NCBI GenBank assembly: GCA_019418195.1
Contig: DYCJ01000145.1
Location: forward strand, 1 to 6,716
Reading direction: 5' to 3'
DNA from: Clostridiales bacterium
Lineage (GTDB): Bacteria > Bacillota > Clostridia > Lachnospirales > Lachnospiraceae
Length of the DNA: 6,716 bases
Under the pieces are notes generated by a model. It worked only from the letters and a program-made list of their open reading frames with translations. It did not search any database and was not told the DNA's origin. Positions within the stretch are counted from its first letter, which is position 1. Every line of letters begins with the position of its first letter. This document shows positions 5,716 to 6,716 of the stretch, piece after piece. Made by a program: the position numbers and the translations under genes.

Positions 5716-6716
5716 TCAATTCAGTTTGATGTTCATATAGTTTCGTCCTGACAATGTCTTATTAAATATAAGGAAACACAGCACAAGGATACAGCCTGCA
5801 ATAAATCCGTACAGGTCGAACAGGGCAGTCAGTATGAGAAGCATGAGCCTCATAAATTTAAGCGCATACCCGAGTTCGAAGTTCGGCTGCGTATAATTTG
5901 CAACAGCGACAAACGCCATATAAAGCATGACTTCACTGTTGAACCAGCCTGACTGGACGGAAAATTCTCCCATGACAATTCCTGCGATCACACTGAGCGG
6001 CGTACTGAGCATGGTCGGGGTATTCATTGCTGCGAGACGCAGGCCGTCGATTGATATTTCCAACAGAAGGAACTGAAATATCAGAGGAATATTTACCGTA
6101 TCGCGCACTGCTACAAACTCAAATACATCCGGAAGCCATTCAAGATTCTGCATAAAAAGCAGATAAAGCGGGGTAAAAAATACAGTGGCAATGGTAATGA
6201 GCGTTCTTGTAGTTTTCAGATATACCGCCGTAACAGTCGGGAAATAATAATCGTTCGCTTCTTCGATCATATCCAGGACTGAGGTAGGCAGAATCATGGC
6301 GGACGGCGAGTTGTCAACCAGAAGGATCACCTTGCCTTCGAGAAGACATGCCGCAGCGGTATCCGGTCGTTCTGTGTACTTGAATTTCGGGAATGGATTG
6401 AACCACTTTCTTTTAAAGAGAGCTTCTGCAAGACTCTGCTGATTCATCCGGAGGTCACCAAGCTGCAGGCTCTCAATTCTTTTTTTCAGATTGTCCAGAA
6501 GCTCCCTGTCGACCCGGTCGCTCATATAGCAGACAGCGATATCTGTGCGGGAAGCCTGTCCCGCCTCCGTCATCTCCATGATCAGATGGGGATCCCGTAT
6601 CCTCCTTCTCATAAGAGCTGTATTGAATACGATCGTCTCTACGAATCCGTCCCTCGATCCGCGCAGAGATTTATCCTTATCCGGTTCATCCACGCTCCGT
6701 GCGGGATAGGTACGGC
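5716..6716 (-). CDS. spoVAF: Stage V sporulation protein AF (GerA family), N-terminus cut off
   Basis: Reading continues through the right edge, so the true start lies outside; the GTG at 6693 is internal. The 332 visible residues are about two thirds of the usual roughly 490. SpoVAF is an inner-membrane protein of the spore related to the GerA germinant-receptor A subunit; in Bacillus it is the last spoVA gene and aids germination. The soluble domain (visible 1-170) has the family signature RGSRDGFVETIVFNTAL (18-34), RRRIRDP (36-42) and KYTERPDTAAACLLEGKV (112-129). About five membrane segments follow (near 172-190, 209-228, 239-256, 262-274 and 285-317). FNPFPKFKYTERPD favours SpoVAF over GerAA. 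The protein ends in NKTLSGRNYMNIKLN, whereas relatives usually continue with a YLxPLxPF-like segment, so the tail looks shortened. The spoVA operon is under SigG control in Bacillus; its promoter would be off the window. Confidence 0.9.
   Translation of the reverse strand, partial: RTYPARSVDEPDKDKSLRGSRDGFVETIVFNTALMRRRIRDPHLIMEMTEAGQASRTDIAVCYMSDRVDRELLDNLKKRIESLQLGDLRMNQQSLAEALFKRKWFNPFPKFKYTERPDTAAACLLEGKVILLVDNSPSAMILPTSVLDMIEEANDYYFPTVTAVYLKTTRTLITIATVFFTPLYLLFMQNLEWLPDVFEFVAVRDTVNIPLIFQFLLLEISIDGLRLAAMNTPTMLSTPLSVIAGIVMGEFSVQSGWFNSEVMLYMAFVAVANYTQPNFELGYALKFMRLMLLILTALFDLYGFIAGCILVLCFLIFNKTLSGRNYMNIKLN

Noticed and set aside
6691..6693. GTG as the start of the SpoVAF gene
   Set aside because: The frame stays open to the window edge, the preceding codons (RTYPARS) fit the family, and a start here would remove about a third of the protein.

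Overview
The window looks like part of the chromosome of a spore-forming Clostridia bacterium, most likely Lachnospiraceae. This rests on a SpoVAF-type spore protein, a LytTR response regulator with a GHKL sensor kinase in the AgrA/AgrC style, a DegV fatty-acid-binding protein, strong GGAGG-type ribosome binding sites and compact intergenic regions. The family assignment comes from recognising protein styles, not from a database search.

Layout, left to right. (1) An ABC-F protein (4-1965, +), whose start lies three bases from the left edge. (2) Converging on it nine bases away, a small four-helix membrane protein of unknown function (1975-2376, -). (3) A divergent regulatory region (2377-2578) with a promoter on each strand, a 10-bp palindrome and a spaced direct repeat. 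(4) A two-gene signalling operon (+): a LytTR response regulator (2579-3289), then a multi-pass GHKL histidine kinase (3286-4536) translationally coupled through an ATGA overlap. (5) A short spacer (4537-4683) with a 16-bp tandem repeat and a long hairpin terminator that serves the opposite strand. (6) A DegV/FakB-like protein (4684-5547, -) with its own well-formed promoter. (7) A spacer (5548-5715) with that promoter and a long inverted repeat. (8) The C-terminal two thirds of SpoVAF (5716-6716, -), cut by the right edge.

How the genes relate. Only the regulator and kinase are clearly a functional unit. They resemble peptide-sensing quorum systems, but no AgrB or AgrD partner is visible here. 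The small membrane gene shares the divergent control region with them and is the most obvious candidate local target; this is inference. ABC-F, DegV and SpoVAF appear to be separate transcription units: translation, lipid handling and spore germination. No RNA genes, insertion sequences or CRISPR arrays were seen. I see no clear evidence of an undescribed system. The best leads are the divergent control region and the shortened SpoVAF C-terminus.
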